From the NCBI GenBank assembly GCA_964463605.1, contig CAYXBZ010000001.1, positions 1-64,000 on the forward strand: DNA of 64,000 nt. Reading direction: 5' to 3'. A model generated the notes under the pieces. That model saw nothing but the letters and a program-made list of their open reading frames with translations, searched no databases and was not told where the DNA came from. Shown here in pieces: positions 1 to 8,280 of the stretch. The position numbers were made by a program, and so were the translations under genes. The stretch's first letter is position 1, and every line of letters starts with the position of its first letter. This stretch comes from DAOLOF01 sp964463605 (lineage in GTDB: Bacteria; Patescibacteriota; Microgenomatia; UBA1400; PJMF01).

Positions 1-109
1 CTACATAAGTGGTATCAAAATATAGTGACTAAATTTGTCTCAATCAACCCTCAGTTAAATTTCAGCTTTGTTGGTTAATATTACTTCATGCCTTAATAAC
101 TAAAAAATA

Positions 110-152
110 TTGCTCAAATACTCATTTCATTGTATGATTCATACAATGAAAT
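110..152 (+). promoter_or_regulatory. Promoter and palindromic operator of the toxin-antitoxin operon
   Basis: Two 14-bp arms, at 124-137 and 139-152, form a perfect inverted repeat around one central base. A TTGCTC hexamer at 110-115 and TATGAT at 133-138 are 17 bp apart, so the palindrome covers the -10 box, the expected transcription start near 145 and the ATG at 146. This is where an autorepressing ribbon-helix-helix antitoxin would be expected to bind. The palindrome is seen directly; its function is inferred. Confidence 0.7.
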
Positions 153-412
153 CAAAACAAACCATGGTTACCACCAATATTAGATTGTCAAAGCCTGATT
201 GGCTGCAAAGTAAGACCATTGCAGCACAGTTGGGTATGAGTTTAAACGAGTACGTCACTTCGGTTGTCGCTCAGGCCAATAAAAATCAGGCGATGGTAAA
301 AAGCAGCACAAACAACGATGTTATTTGGCAATTACCTGATATCTCCCCCTCCCCAACAAACTATCAACCAAAAAAATTAAACAAAGATGATCAATTAATT
401 TATGAAGAGTAA
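146..412 (+). CDS. Ribbon-helix-helix-type antitoxin (putative VapB-like)
   Basis: A protein of 88 residues. Its N-terminal half has a short strand (TTNIRL) followed by two helices containing GMSLNEYV, the usual shape of ribbon-helix-helix DNA-binding antitoxins. The C-terminal half is polar and ends in an acidic stretch, as expected for the part that binds and blocks the toxin. The next gene overlaps it by 11 nt and encodes a PIN-domain protein, which supports a toxin-antitoxin assignment. The start at ATG 146 is preferred because a -10 box ends 7 nt upstream. ATG 164 lies just before the strand and is a possible alternative, and an upstream in-frame TTG at 110 falls inside the promoter. It probably represses its own operon through the overlapping palindrome. 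The family call rests on the predicted fold and the neighbour. Confidence 0.7.
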   Translation: MKSKQTMVTTNIRLSKPDWLQSKTIAAQLGMSLNEYVTSVVAQANKNQAMVKSSTNNDVIWQLPDISPSPTNYQPKKLNKDDQLIYEE

Positions 413-824
413 GTCCATTTTTATTGATACTAGTTTCTTTAAAGCTCTCATCGACCAACAAGATGATTTTTATACCCAAGCCCAAAATATCTGGGAACAA
501 CTACAGCAACACAACTCACAATTGGCTTCTTCTAATTATGTTCTCGATGAAACTGCAACCTTAATCAGAGCCAAAATAGGACTACAGACAGCTCTCAAGT
601 TTCGCCAAACCTTGATTAACAGCCGTCAAATTGAAATTTTCAGAGTAATGATTGATGATGAAGCTCAAGCATGGGATTGGTTTAAAAATGATTGGTCAAA
701 ACTTTCTTTCACTGACTGCGTCTCATTTGCTCAAATGAAGCGTCTCAACATTTCTCAAGTTTGTAGCTTTGACAATCATTTTAAACGGGCTGGTTTTAAA
801 ATGATAAAAAGCTCCACCTTCTAG
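402..824 (+). CDS. PIN-domain toxin, VapC-like endoribonuclease
   Basis: A protein of 140 residues, the usual length for a single PIN domain. The acidic residues that hold the catalytic metal are visible in order: Asp in FIDTSF near the N-terminus, Glu in VLDET, Asp in FTDC and a C-terminal Asp in SFDNHF. VapC proteins cleave tRNA or rRNA when released from their antitoxin. The ATG overlaps the end of the antitoxin gene by 11 nt, so the two are translationally coupled. After it comes about 220 bp without a recognisable gene. The PIN assignment is firm; the RNA target cannot be read from the sequence. Confidence 0.85.
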   Translation: MKSKSIFIDTSFFKALIDQQDDFYTQAQNIWEQLQQHNSQLASSNYVLDETATLIRAKIGLQTALKFRQTLINSRQIEIFRVMIDDEAQAWDWFKNDWSKLSFTDCVSFAQMKRLNISQVCSFDNHFKRAGFKMIKSSTF

Positions 825-1046
825 CATCACTGAGATAACTCTGTCGAGGGAAATACCCCCTTGCACAACTTCTTCAAATACTCCATAATTGAGTCATAGC
901 AGATTTTGACAACTTTTTATTTCAACAACAGCTCGCCCATTGTCGAGTGTCTTTTTATTAATAAATAACTCTGGCCTCAGAAACTAGATTTTTGAACCCA
1001 AATTCATCAATCAAGTTCAAAGAACCAGAACAAACACAAAGGAAAT

Positions 1047-3407
1047 ATGCCAAGTCCCCTTGCAGAAAAACTACTCGCCCTCTCACAGAAAAAAGAATCA
1101 GAGGGTGTTTCGAGTGCAGCCAACTCAACTAGCACTAGCTTTAGCAGCACTGCTCAAAAAACGTCAACCATCAACAAAGACAGCGTTACCGCTACCGGCA
1201 GCGAGACCAACTCCACCAACAACAAGGCAGTGACAGTTGCAACTTGGTTTATGTTGGCTCTCTTGGTGCTACTACCAACCCTCATTCTCCCCTTTACTGA
1301 CAGCTTTATTGTTCACAGCAAGCTGTTTATGGTGTTGTTTGGAGCGATAGCCACCGCCATTCTTTACTTCTTTATCTCTTTTAAAGATCGAGTGTGGAAA
1401 GTTATTGTTTCTCCCATCACCTTACCACTAATTCTCTTTGGCTTAACCGTTGCCGCCTCCACTTTTTTTACTCAAAACTATCCAGTAGAAAATTTACTGG
1501 GAATTGGAGGAGTTTATTTGGCTTCAATCGTCATTGCTTTGCTGGGAGCATCGCTAATTGACAAGAAAAAAACTCATCTTGCCATTCCAGCTTTGGTAGT
1601 GGCAGTAAGTGTGGTTAATTTGGGAAGCTTGCTCCAACTTTTTGGTTGGGGTCCAACCAGGATAATCGCCGCCATCACCGGTTTTGAGTTCGAACACAAC
1701 CTACTCTTTAACCTCAGCATGAGCTCATTTGTAGCAGCTCAGCTGGGAGTGTTGGCCTTGATCGCCTCGGTGGTTAAGATTGTCAAAAACAAAAAGGTGT
1801 CAACTTTCGAGGTTATCACTCTACCAATTTTACTTTTTGGATTAGGTTTGCATCTTTGGTCGATGCTACCTGGACAGCCGGCCGAGGTAGTATTACCTCC
1901 TATGTCGGCTAGTTGGTCGGTAGCCTTAGACAGCTTGAGAATTCCTCGCGCCGCTCTCATTGGTCAAGGACCAGAAGGATACGTAGGTGCTTTCACTCGT
2001 TATCGACCAGCAACACTCAACACCGACAGATTGTGGCAAACTCGCTTTGACAGCGCCATGGGTGCCCCACTCACTTTATTAGTTCAACTTGGCTTTTTAG
2101 GTTTAATCGCTTGGCTAGTTTTAGCTGGACGCTTTTTTCTCAAGAGCACCAAAGATGAACTACTCAAGGAATCACCTTTAAGCCTGGTGGTGTTGGCTTC
2201 ATTTGTGATTCAGTTCTTCCTTCCTCCCAACTACATCATGATTGGGTTACAGGGAATTCTGATCGCTTTTTGGATTGCAGATCTCAAGGAGCATTTCTCG
2301 GTTCTTAAACTAAGACCTTTAAGCGCCAGCCTAGACTCGAATAAACAGTCTTCAAGATCTGCTCAGGAAAAAACAAAAACCGAAAACATCATCAGCCTCG
2401 GTACAAACGGAGCAATGATCGCAGGCTTGCTGTTTTTGACTTTTGCCACTGGACGCGCCTATGCCAGTTTTCATCAGATGTTTCTCGCTGAGAAAGCAAT
2501 CATGAATGACGATGGTGTGGCCGTTTACGAACATCGTCAAAGAGCCATGATACTCAATCCTTATCACGACACCATTCGTCGCAGTTACGCTCTCACCAAC
2601 TTGCAGATCGCCATTGCCCTTTCAAACAAAACCGATCTCACCGAGCAAGAGCAAGAGCAAATCAGCGAGTTAGTGCAGCAAGCTGTTAGAGAGGCTCAGG
2701 CTGCCACCACCATCGATCCACAAGACAGTCAAAACTGGATCGTGTTAGCTCAGATTTACCAAGAGTTGATCGGTAGTGTCGAGGAAGCAGATCAGTGGGC
2801 AGTTAACGCTTACGTTAGTGCCATCCAAACCGATCCCTCTGATCCTTTACTTAGAATTCAGTTGGGCAACATCTTACTTCAACAAGAACAACTGCAACAA
2901 GCAGCCAACCTGTTTTCTCAAGCCATCGAGCTTAAACCAGACTTGGCAGCCGGTTACTTCTACCTTGGTCAAGTGCAACAGATGGGACAAGATCCCATTG
3001 GCGCCCAAAGATCTTGGCAACAAGCCTTGGCTTTGCTAGAAACCGGAACCGAAGATTACGAGATGTTGCAACAGCTACTGGAAGAACTGGAGCCTCTAGT
3101 CGAGGAAGCTCAGGCTCAACTCGCTCAGCAAGAGCAAGCAATGCAACAGCAACAGTTTGACGAAAGCGGGCAACCACTTTCTATGGATGAGATGCCAGAG
3201 GGATTCGACGCCGCTCCTGGCACATCACCTCTTGGCCAGCAGTTACCCTCGCTTACCGATCAAAACATCGAGAGTCGAGAGAACATCGTTTCTCAACCAG
3301 GAGCCGCTCCTCTCGAACTTAGTGAGGAAGACGCCAACTTGTTGCAACAACAAGAGTCTGAGCCAGAAGAAATTCCAGAAGAAGAAGGTGAGTTTGAACT
3401 TGAATAA
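1047..3407 (+). CDS. O-antigen-ligase-like polytopic membrane protein with TPR C-terminus
   Basis: A protein of 786 residues. Residues 1-60 are Ser/Thr-rich and disordered. From about 65 to 480 there are roughly ten membrane segments, with a loop containing LIGQGPEGYVGAFTRYRP that resembles the large extracytoplasmic loop of Wzy/O-antigen-ligase (WaaL-type) proteins. Residues 500-680 hold TPR-like helices (for example IDPQDSQNWIVLAQIY and KPDLAAGYFYLGQV). The tail is Gln/Glu-rich and acidic. Such proteins transfer or polymerise lipid-linked glycans at the outer face of the cytoplasmic membrane; the substrate is unknown. AAAGGA just before the ATG is a good Shine-Dalgarno site. No glycan-synthesis genes adjoin it, so the enzymatic role is an inference from the fold. 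Confidence 0.65.
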   Translation: MPSPLAEKLLALSQKKESEGVSSAANSTSTSFSSTAQKTSTINKDSVTATGSETNSTNNKAVTVATWFMLALLVLLPTLILPFTDSFIVHSKLFMVLFGAIATAILYFFISFKDRVWKVIVSPITLPLILFGLTVAASTFFTQNYPVENLLGIGGVYLASIVIALLGASLIDKKKTHLAIPALVVAVSVVNLGSLLQLFGWGPTRIIAAITGFEFEHNLLFNLSMSSFVAAQLGVLALIASVVKIVKNKKVSTFEVITLPILLFGLGLHLWSMLPGQPAEVVLPPMSASWSVALDSLRIPRAALIGQGPEGYVGAFTRYRPATLNTDRLWQTRFDSAMGAPLTLLVQLGFLGLIAWLVLAGRFFLKSTKDELLKESPLSLVVLASFVIQFFLPPNYIMIGLQGILIAFWIADLKEHFSVLKLRPLSASLDSNKQSSRSAQEKTKTENIISLGTNGAMIAGLLFLTFATGRAYASFHQMFLAEKAIMNDDGVAVYEHRQRAMILNPYHDTIRRSYALTNLQIAIALSNKTDLTEQEQEQISELVQQAVREAQAATTIDPQDSQNWIVLAQIYQELIGSVEEADQWAVNAYVSAIQTDPSDPLLRIQLGNILLQQEQLQQAANLFSQAIELKPDLAAGYFYLGQVQQMGQDPIGAQRSWQQALALLETGTEDYEMLQQLLEELEPLVEEAQAQLAQQEQAMQQQQFDESGQPLSMDEMPEGFDAAPGTSPLGQQLPSLTDQNIESRENIVSQPGAAPLELSEEDANLLQQQESEPEEIPEEEGEFELE

Positions 3408-3459
3408 AACTCAACAACGCTTCACAGCTTCAACTGAGACAGTCTCAACTTGAAAAGCA

Positions 3460-3487
3460 AAAACCCCAGCCATAAGGCTGGGGTTTT
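3460..3487. terminator. Bidirectional intrinsic terminator
   Basis: A 12-bp perfect stem (arms 3460-3471 and 3476-3487) with an ATAA loop is flanked by A and T runs on both sides. It can therefore end both the plus-strand gene before it and obg arriving from the minus strand. Confidence 0.9.
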
Positions 3488-3533
3488 AATTTTGCATTTA
3501 AATTTTTACACAATAAAATTCTGTAATAAACAC

Positions 3534-4904
3534 TCACTTTAACTTAAAAACAGCCTCTCTCACCTCATCTAATCCCTCTCCCGTCACTCCACTGAAAAAT
3601 ATAGGTAACAACTTATGCTGTTGAAAAAAAGCTAAAATTTCACTGATTAAATCGTCGGCATACAAATCTTTTTTGTTAACCGTAACAATAGAGGGTTTGT
3701 TGAGCAAATCAGGTTGATATGCAGCTAGCTCCTCCAGTAAAAGCTGATGCTGTTCATAAAGCAACTTGGCCTTTTTTTGCAAAGACAGATCTTGGTCGAA
3801 GATGATCTCTTCCTCAAGAAACAACACAAACATTAAGGTTTGACAGTTTTCGATATGTCTCAAGAATCGATCGCCTAACCCCTTCCCTTGACTGGCACCC
3901 TCAATTAGTCCAGGGATGTCGGCCACCACCAGTTCTCTTTCACCATCACGACTAGCCATCACCCCCAAGTTAGGTTCGATGGTTGTAAACGGATAGTTGG
4001 CAATCTTGGGATGAGCCTTCGTTAGCCGAGAAAGAAGGGTGCTCTTGCCAGCATTGGGCAACCCAACCAACCCCAAATCTGCCAACAGTCGCAACTCCAA
4101 AATCACCTCCTTCTTTTCGCCAAAAGTGCCGTACTGAGCTTCGCGTGGAGTTTGATTGGTAGAGCTGCGAAAAGCTCGATTACCTCTTCCACCTAGGCCA
4201 CCTTGACACAGCACTACCTCCTCGCCGTCTCGTCTTAACTCGATTAACTTGACCGCACCAACCTCTTGCGCAGGAATGTCGAGAATCTTGTCAAGTCGAG
4301 TAAACCTCTTAACAGGCGCTTGCTCCAACTCAAGGTTGACTGGGCGCAGGCGTTCCGCCTGCGCCCCCCTATCTCCCGACAAGTTACCGCCATAGTCTTG
4401 GAAAAATTTACGGAAAGTGACATCGTTGCGGTCAAGCAAAGTATTTAATCTAAACGGGTTAACTTCATCTGCATAAACCTCATCCTGAATCTGATTTGAA
4501 ACCACTCCCCCTTCAACAACAGCATCATCATCCTCATCAATCTGATCAAACTCAAAGTCTGCTGCTGGCTTTTCGTACTTTCTTCGCCTGACATAACTAG
4601 GCTCATTCTCTTGCACCAACCAAACTACCGTGCCCAGTGGCACCTTGACAATTACATCATCACCATCGCCTCCATGACGTCGATTCTTGCCACCACTTTC
4701 GCCTTTTTTGGCTTCAATCAGCTTGACTCCGGCAAAACTTTTCAGGGTACCAAGATTCTTATCAGCTTGAAGAATGATACTTCCTCCCCTGCCTCCATCA
4801 CCGCCATCAGGACCTCCCTTGGGGCGAAACTTCTCGCGCAATAGCGCGATGCGGCCATCGCCACCATCTCCTGCAGATAGAGTAAGTTTAACTAAGTCAA
4901 TCAT
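3534..4904 (-). CDS. obg: GTPase Obg/CgtA with a large insertion in the Obg domain
   Basis: A protein of 456 residues. The glycine-rich Obg domain is clear at both ends (KGGPDGGDGGRGG at about 29-41 and GGLGGRGNRAF at about 235-245), and the G domain follows with G1 GLPNAGKST at 281-289 and the switch region DIPGLIEGASQGKGLG. Obg is a ribosome-associated GTPase acting in large-subunit maturation and stress signalling. Unlike ordinary Obg, the Obg domain is interrupted between about residues 96 and 215 by roughly 115 acidic, low-complexity residues, and there is no C-terminal OCT domain. Part of the insertion is encoded by a palindromic repeat (4342-4366). It is convergent with the gene to its left. 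The identity is certain; any special role of the insertion is unknown. Confidence 0.97.
   Translation of the reverse strand: MIDLVKLTLSAGDGGDGRIALLREKFRPKGGPDGGDGGRGGSIILQADKNLGTLKSFAGVKLIEAKKGESGGKNRRHGGDGDDVIVKVPLGTVVWLVQENEPSYVRRRKYEKPAADFEFDQIDEDDDAVVEGGVVSNQIQDEVYADEVNPFRLNTLLDRNDVTFRKFFQDYGGNLSGDRGAQAERLRPVNLELEQAPVKRFTRLDKILDIPAQEVGAVKLIELRRDGEEVVLCQGGLGGRGNRAFRSSTNQTPREAQYGTFGEKKEVILELRLLADLGLVGLPNAGKSTLLSRLTKAHPKIANYPFTTIEPNLGVMASRDGERELVVADIPGLIEGASQGKGLGDRFLRHIENCQTLMFVLFLEEEIIFDQDLSLQKKAKLLYEQHQLLLEELAAYQPDLLNKPSIVTVNKKDLYADDLISEILAFFQQHKLLPIFFSGVTGEGLDEVREAVFKLK
4342..4366. repeat. Palindromic repeat inside the obg reading frame
   Basis: Two perfect 11-bp arms (GGGCGCAGGCG and its complement) surround a TTC loop. 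The element is much more GC-rich than its surroundings and encodes about nine residues (GAQAERLRP) within the non-conserved insertion of Obg. It looks like a small palindromic element that landed in frame. Confidence 0.75.
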
Positions 4905-5046
4905 GTTGTTTTGTAATTTGTTCGCTAATAAATATTACTATTAAATTCTAAGGAAAAAAACTATAGTGGTAGCCTCACCTAAATAACCCACTTAAATAAC
5001 CCAAATAGTGGCCTCATTTGAGATAACCCACAAATACTCTCAGAGC

Positions 5047-6180
5047 CTACAAATACTCAAGGGGGTTAACCATTACTCCTCCATTATGAAGTTCGAAGTG
5101 AAGGTGAACTCCAGTTGATCGACCGGTGCTTCCCATTTGGCCCAACACATCTCCCCGATTTACTCGCTGACCAATCTGCACTTGAACTGTACTTAAGTGG
5201 GCATAGAGAGTGCGAAAGCCGTTTCCGTGGTCGATTACTACCCGGTTGCCGTAGCCACCACCATCTGGCCAACCAGCTGTGGTCACCACTCCCGCATCAG
5301 CTGCAAGAATGGGTCCTCCACCTTGATTGGCGATATCGATTGCACGGTGATAAAAACGATAGCCCTGAGTAATTCTGCCCGACGCTGGCCAGATAAACTG
5401 CCCATGAGCCACCACACTGCCTGCATCTGGAGTAAACTGAGCACGGGGCGCTTGTCTTGCGGGTTGAGTGGTGCTGCTGGCTGCTGCTGGCGCCACTCCT
5501 TCAGGAATCATTAACCATTGACCTGCCACTAGCTCAAATGTTTCATCATTCAAAAACTCATTAAAAGGATAGTCAACAATCATCTGAGCCTGAGAGTTAT
5601 CAAGGCCGTATCTCTTGGCGACTGTATAAATTGTGTCACCTCTTCTAACCTGGTGTCGAACTCCGTCAATTGGCAAAATCTTCAACTCCTGTCCAGGTTT
5701 GATAGCCGATGTCTCTTTAAGATCATTTTCCCAAAGAATCGTATCAACCGACAAACCATAGCGCTCAGCAATTGAAGAAAGAGTTTCTCCTTCGCTTACA
5801 GCATGAGTAATGATCTCACCACCTCTGTATTGGCGAACCGCCTCCGCTTGAAAAGTATAAAAATCTGGAGCAACGGCGGTAGTTGTGGCCAACACCGGCA
5901 CCGAAGCCTGAAGCTGCTCAATACTTTCTGTTTGAGAAAACACCAGAGGTCCAAACACCACCACAATCGTGACCAAACCCACCATACCCAGATGCAAAAA
6001 GGGGCGAGCGTATCTTCCTCTCTTCATATAGAGTATATCTACCAAAGAATCTTTGAACTTCTCGAAGTGATCAAACCAACTATAGCCACGCAGTTTAATG
6101 TAATAGCGAATAAATCGGACAAACTCACCGATTTGAGAAAAAACTGCTGGAGCATCAAGATCAAAAGTAATTCTTGGCAT
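5047..6180 (-). CDS. Membrane-anchored LysM-M23 peptidoglycan endopeptidase
   Basis: A protein of 377 residues. A short cytoplasmic N-terminus leads to one membrane segment at about 62-84. Two LysM domains follow at about 124-169 and 175-226 (ITHAVSEGETLSSIAERYGL and RHQVRRGDTIYTVAKRYGL), then a Pro/Ala linker and an M23 domain at about 260-375. The zinc ligands are visible: His278 and Asp282 in YHRAIDIA, and the HLHFE pair at 359-361. M23 enzymes cut peptide cross-links in peptidoglycan and LysM holds them on the wall. With VanW, SpoIID and the second M23 protein in this window it indicates a real peptidoglycan wall. It lies between obg and rho, both on the same strand, with no clear terminator between them. 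Confidence 0.93.
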   Translation of the reverse strand: MPRITFDLDAPAVFSQIGEFVRFIRYYIKLRGYSWFDHFEKFKDSLVDILYMKRGRYARPFLHLGMVGLVTIVVVFGPLVFSQTESIEQLQASVPVLATTTAVAPDFYTFQAEAVRQYRGGEIITHAVSEGETLSSIAERYGLSVDTILWENDLKETSAIKPGQELKILPIDGVRHQVRRGDTIYTVAKRYGLDNSQAQMIVDYPFNEFLNDETFELVAGQWLMIPEGVAPAAASSTTQPARQAPRAQFTPDAGSVVAHGQFIWPASGRITQGYRFYHRAIDIANQGGGPILAADAGVVTTAGWPDGGGYGNRVVIDHGNGFRTLYAHLSTVQVQIGQRVNRGDVLGQMGSTGRSTGVHLHFELHNGGVMVNPLEYL

Positions 6181-6293
6181 AAAACCGCTTCTAAATCATA
6201 CTCTTTTATATAGTTCAATACAACACCCCACCATTACTAACGCTTACCGCCTCAAAAAAAACATCGCGCTGGGGTGAGAAATTGCGCTTAAAT

Positions 6294-7841
6294 CTATCCT
6301 GTTTTTAAACTAGCTAAAAACTCCTTGTTCGACTTGGTTTTCTTCAATTGACCAATCAAGGTTGAGGTTCTCTCCTCGGGACTAAGAGTGTCCAACATGC
6401 GCTGTAGAGTTAGTACTGACTGATAAGTCATCGCGTCGTGCAAAAGATCGTCTTTGCGAGTTCCTGATTTCTGAACATCAATCGCTGGATAAATGCGTCT
6501 CTCCGCCAATCTTCTGTCTAGATGAATCTCCTGATTGCCCGTACCTTTAAACTCTTCGTAAACCAAGTCATCCATTCTGGAGCCAGTATCTACCAGCGCT
6601 GTACCGATAATCGTTAGTGAGCCATCAACCTCAAAATTTCTGGCAGCCCCAAAGAATTTCTTAGGAGGGAAAAGAGCAGCAGGATCAAATCCTCCAGAAA
6701 GAGTTCTTCCAGAAGTAGGCATTGCTAAATTGTAAGCTCTAGCCAGCCTGGTAATTGAGTCTAGCAAAATGGTTACATCTCGGCCAACCTCAACTAATCG
6801 CTTAGCTCTCTCCAAAGCTAACTCTGCCACTTTAACTTGATCCTCCGCCGACTCGTCAAAGTTGCTGGCGGCCACCTCTCCTTTGCCATTAGTAATGCCC
6901 GCAATGTGGCGTCGAATGTCGGTCACTTCCTCTGGCCTCTCTCCCACCAAGACAGCCATCAGGTGTATCTCTGGTGAGTTGGTGGCAATCCCGGTCGCAA
7001 TGTTTTTCAGCAAAGTGGTTTTTCCTGCCATTGGGGGCGATACAATTAAGCTGCGCTGCCCCTTACCAATCGGCGCAATCATGTCAATTATTCTCAATGA
7101 CAAAGGCTCTTTCCCTGTTTCCAACTGAATTTTCTTGTCTGGATACACAGGAGTCAGTCGCTGGAAATTTTGTCTGTTCATCTGACGAAACTTCTCGGCT
7201 GGAATGCCGTTGATCTCATCAATTTGCAGCAAACCCCAATAGCGCTCATTGTCTTTTGGTTTTCGAGCTGGCCCCTTGATTGAGTCACCTGGCCTGAGGT
7301 TGAAACGCCTCATCTGGGAAGATGAAATGTAAGCGTCCATTTCTCCTCCGGCGAATGTCACCCTGATCACCCCATGACCATTGCGCGAGGCATCAAGTAC
7401 GCCCTCAATTGATTCCATGGGCATGTCCCCATCAGGAAGACGTTCCAAAACCTCACTCTCTTTCTTGTTATTTGAGGTGTTGTTGTTTTTACTCATATTG
7501 TGTTTAAAAGATCTTTTTTGAGAACTCTCATCAGTCTTTTTTATTCCTTTCTTATCTGAATGATTGGTGGTTTTTTTTGAGCTTGTTCTTGTTTTTGTAC
7601 TTGCCTTCGAGGCTACCTTCGGTGCTGTCTTGGCAGTTGATTTTTTGGAGGCTTGTGAAGAATCTTTTACAGAAGTCAGTGAAGCGGAAGATTTTTCCGA
7701 CACCTCACTGTCAGATGAACCACTAGGCGATCCACCAACTAAATCGGCAGCGCTGTAAGCTGATTTTTTCTGAGTTGATTTTCCCTCTTGAGAACTATTT
7801 TTTATTGAGGATTTTGTAGATGCAGCTGATGTTGAAGGCAT
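6294..7841 (-). CDS. rho: Transcription termination factor Rho
   Basis: A protein of 515 residues. Residues 1-140 are a Ser/Lys/Thr-rich disordered extension absent from the E. coli protein. The cold-shock-like RNA-binding domain is at about 142-206, followed by the RecA-type ATPase with Walker A PPMAGKTT near 270 and the conserved segment LVGERPEEVTDIRR. Rho is a hexameric RNA helicase that ends transcription of untranslated RNA. The start is supported by AGGAG 5 nt before the ATG. An internal ATG near residue 116 would remove most of the extension, but it lacks an equally good ribosome-binding site. The extension is encoded by repetitive A-rich codons and may vary between relatives. Confidence 0.97.
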   Translation of the reverse strand: MPSTSAASTKSSIKNSSQEGKSTQKKSAYSAADLVGGSPSGSSDSEVSEKSSASLTSVKDSSQASKKSTAKTAPKVASKASTKTRTSSKKTTNHSDKKGIKKTDESSQKRSFKHNMSKNNNTSNNKKESEVLERLPDGDMPMESIEGVLDASRNGHGVIRVTFAGGEMDAYISSSQMRRFNLRPGDSIKGPARKPKDNERYWGLLQIDEINGIPAEKFRQMNRQNFQRLTPVYPDKKIQLETGKEPLSLRIIDMIAPIGKGQRSLIVSPPMAGKTTLLKNIATGIATNSPEIHLMAVLVGERPEEVTDIRRHIAGITNGKGEVAASNFDESAEDQVKVAELALERAKRLVEVGRDVTILLDSITRLARAYNLAMPTSGRTLSGGFDPAALFPPKKFFGAARNFEVDGSLTIIGTALVDTGSRMDDLVYEEFKGTGNQEIHLDRRLAERRIYPAIDVQKSGTRKDDLLHDAMTYQSVLTLQRMLDTLSPEERTSTLIGQLKKTKSNKEFLASLKTG

Positions 7842-8280
7842 AAAGCTCCTAGCTGTGGCTTACTTAGTAGTTATTGAATATTGGCTAAATTTGTATAAAT
7901 TTGATGTTGCAACAGGGTGTTATCGGATTATTGAGTTGTCTGGTTATCAGGGGATGAAAAATAGGCTGATTGGCAATTACTTCTGGATTATTTGCTTGCA
8001 CTCGTTTATTCACCAACAGCCTTGTAAAAGAATAATTCACAAAATAATTAAAATAATTAAATAAGCTGTTCAAGCAAACACGAGTTGCGAAAAAGTCATA
8101 AAACAAAGGTGATTTTAGTTTGACTACAATCTCTGGCAATAAAAACTATGTTATCCAAAAAATGCGTCAATTCCTTGAGGAATGACGTTATTATGGCAAA
8201 AAGCATCTTTTTTGTCAAATATTTAGCAATTCTTGAGGAAGATTGTTAATAGTTACTCGAGAAAACTATCCGCTTTTGCG
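7842..8280. other. Intergenic region between rho and the sortase gene
   Basis: This 439-bp AT-rich stretch has no credible gene. It carries two similar hairpins with a CTTGAGGAA core (8165-8187 and about 8229-8247), the first placed as a terminator for the sortase gene. The part next to rho should hold the rho promoter and leader. Short open frames here overlap on both strands and have no coding character. Confidence 0.6.
8157..8187 (-). terminator. Putative minus-strand terminator after the sortase gene
   Basis: Read on the minus strand, the arms at 8187-8178 and 8175-8165 form a bulged stem of about 10 bp. A run of six T follows shortly after (8162-8157). It lies about 100 bp downstream of the sortase stop codon. 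Confidence 0.55.

Noticed and set aside
7855..8139. Overlapping open frames on both strands between rho and the sortase gene
   Set aside because: Both are AT-rich, lack ribosome-binding sites and recognisable motifs, and overlap the likely rho leader.
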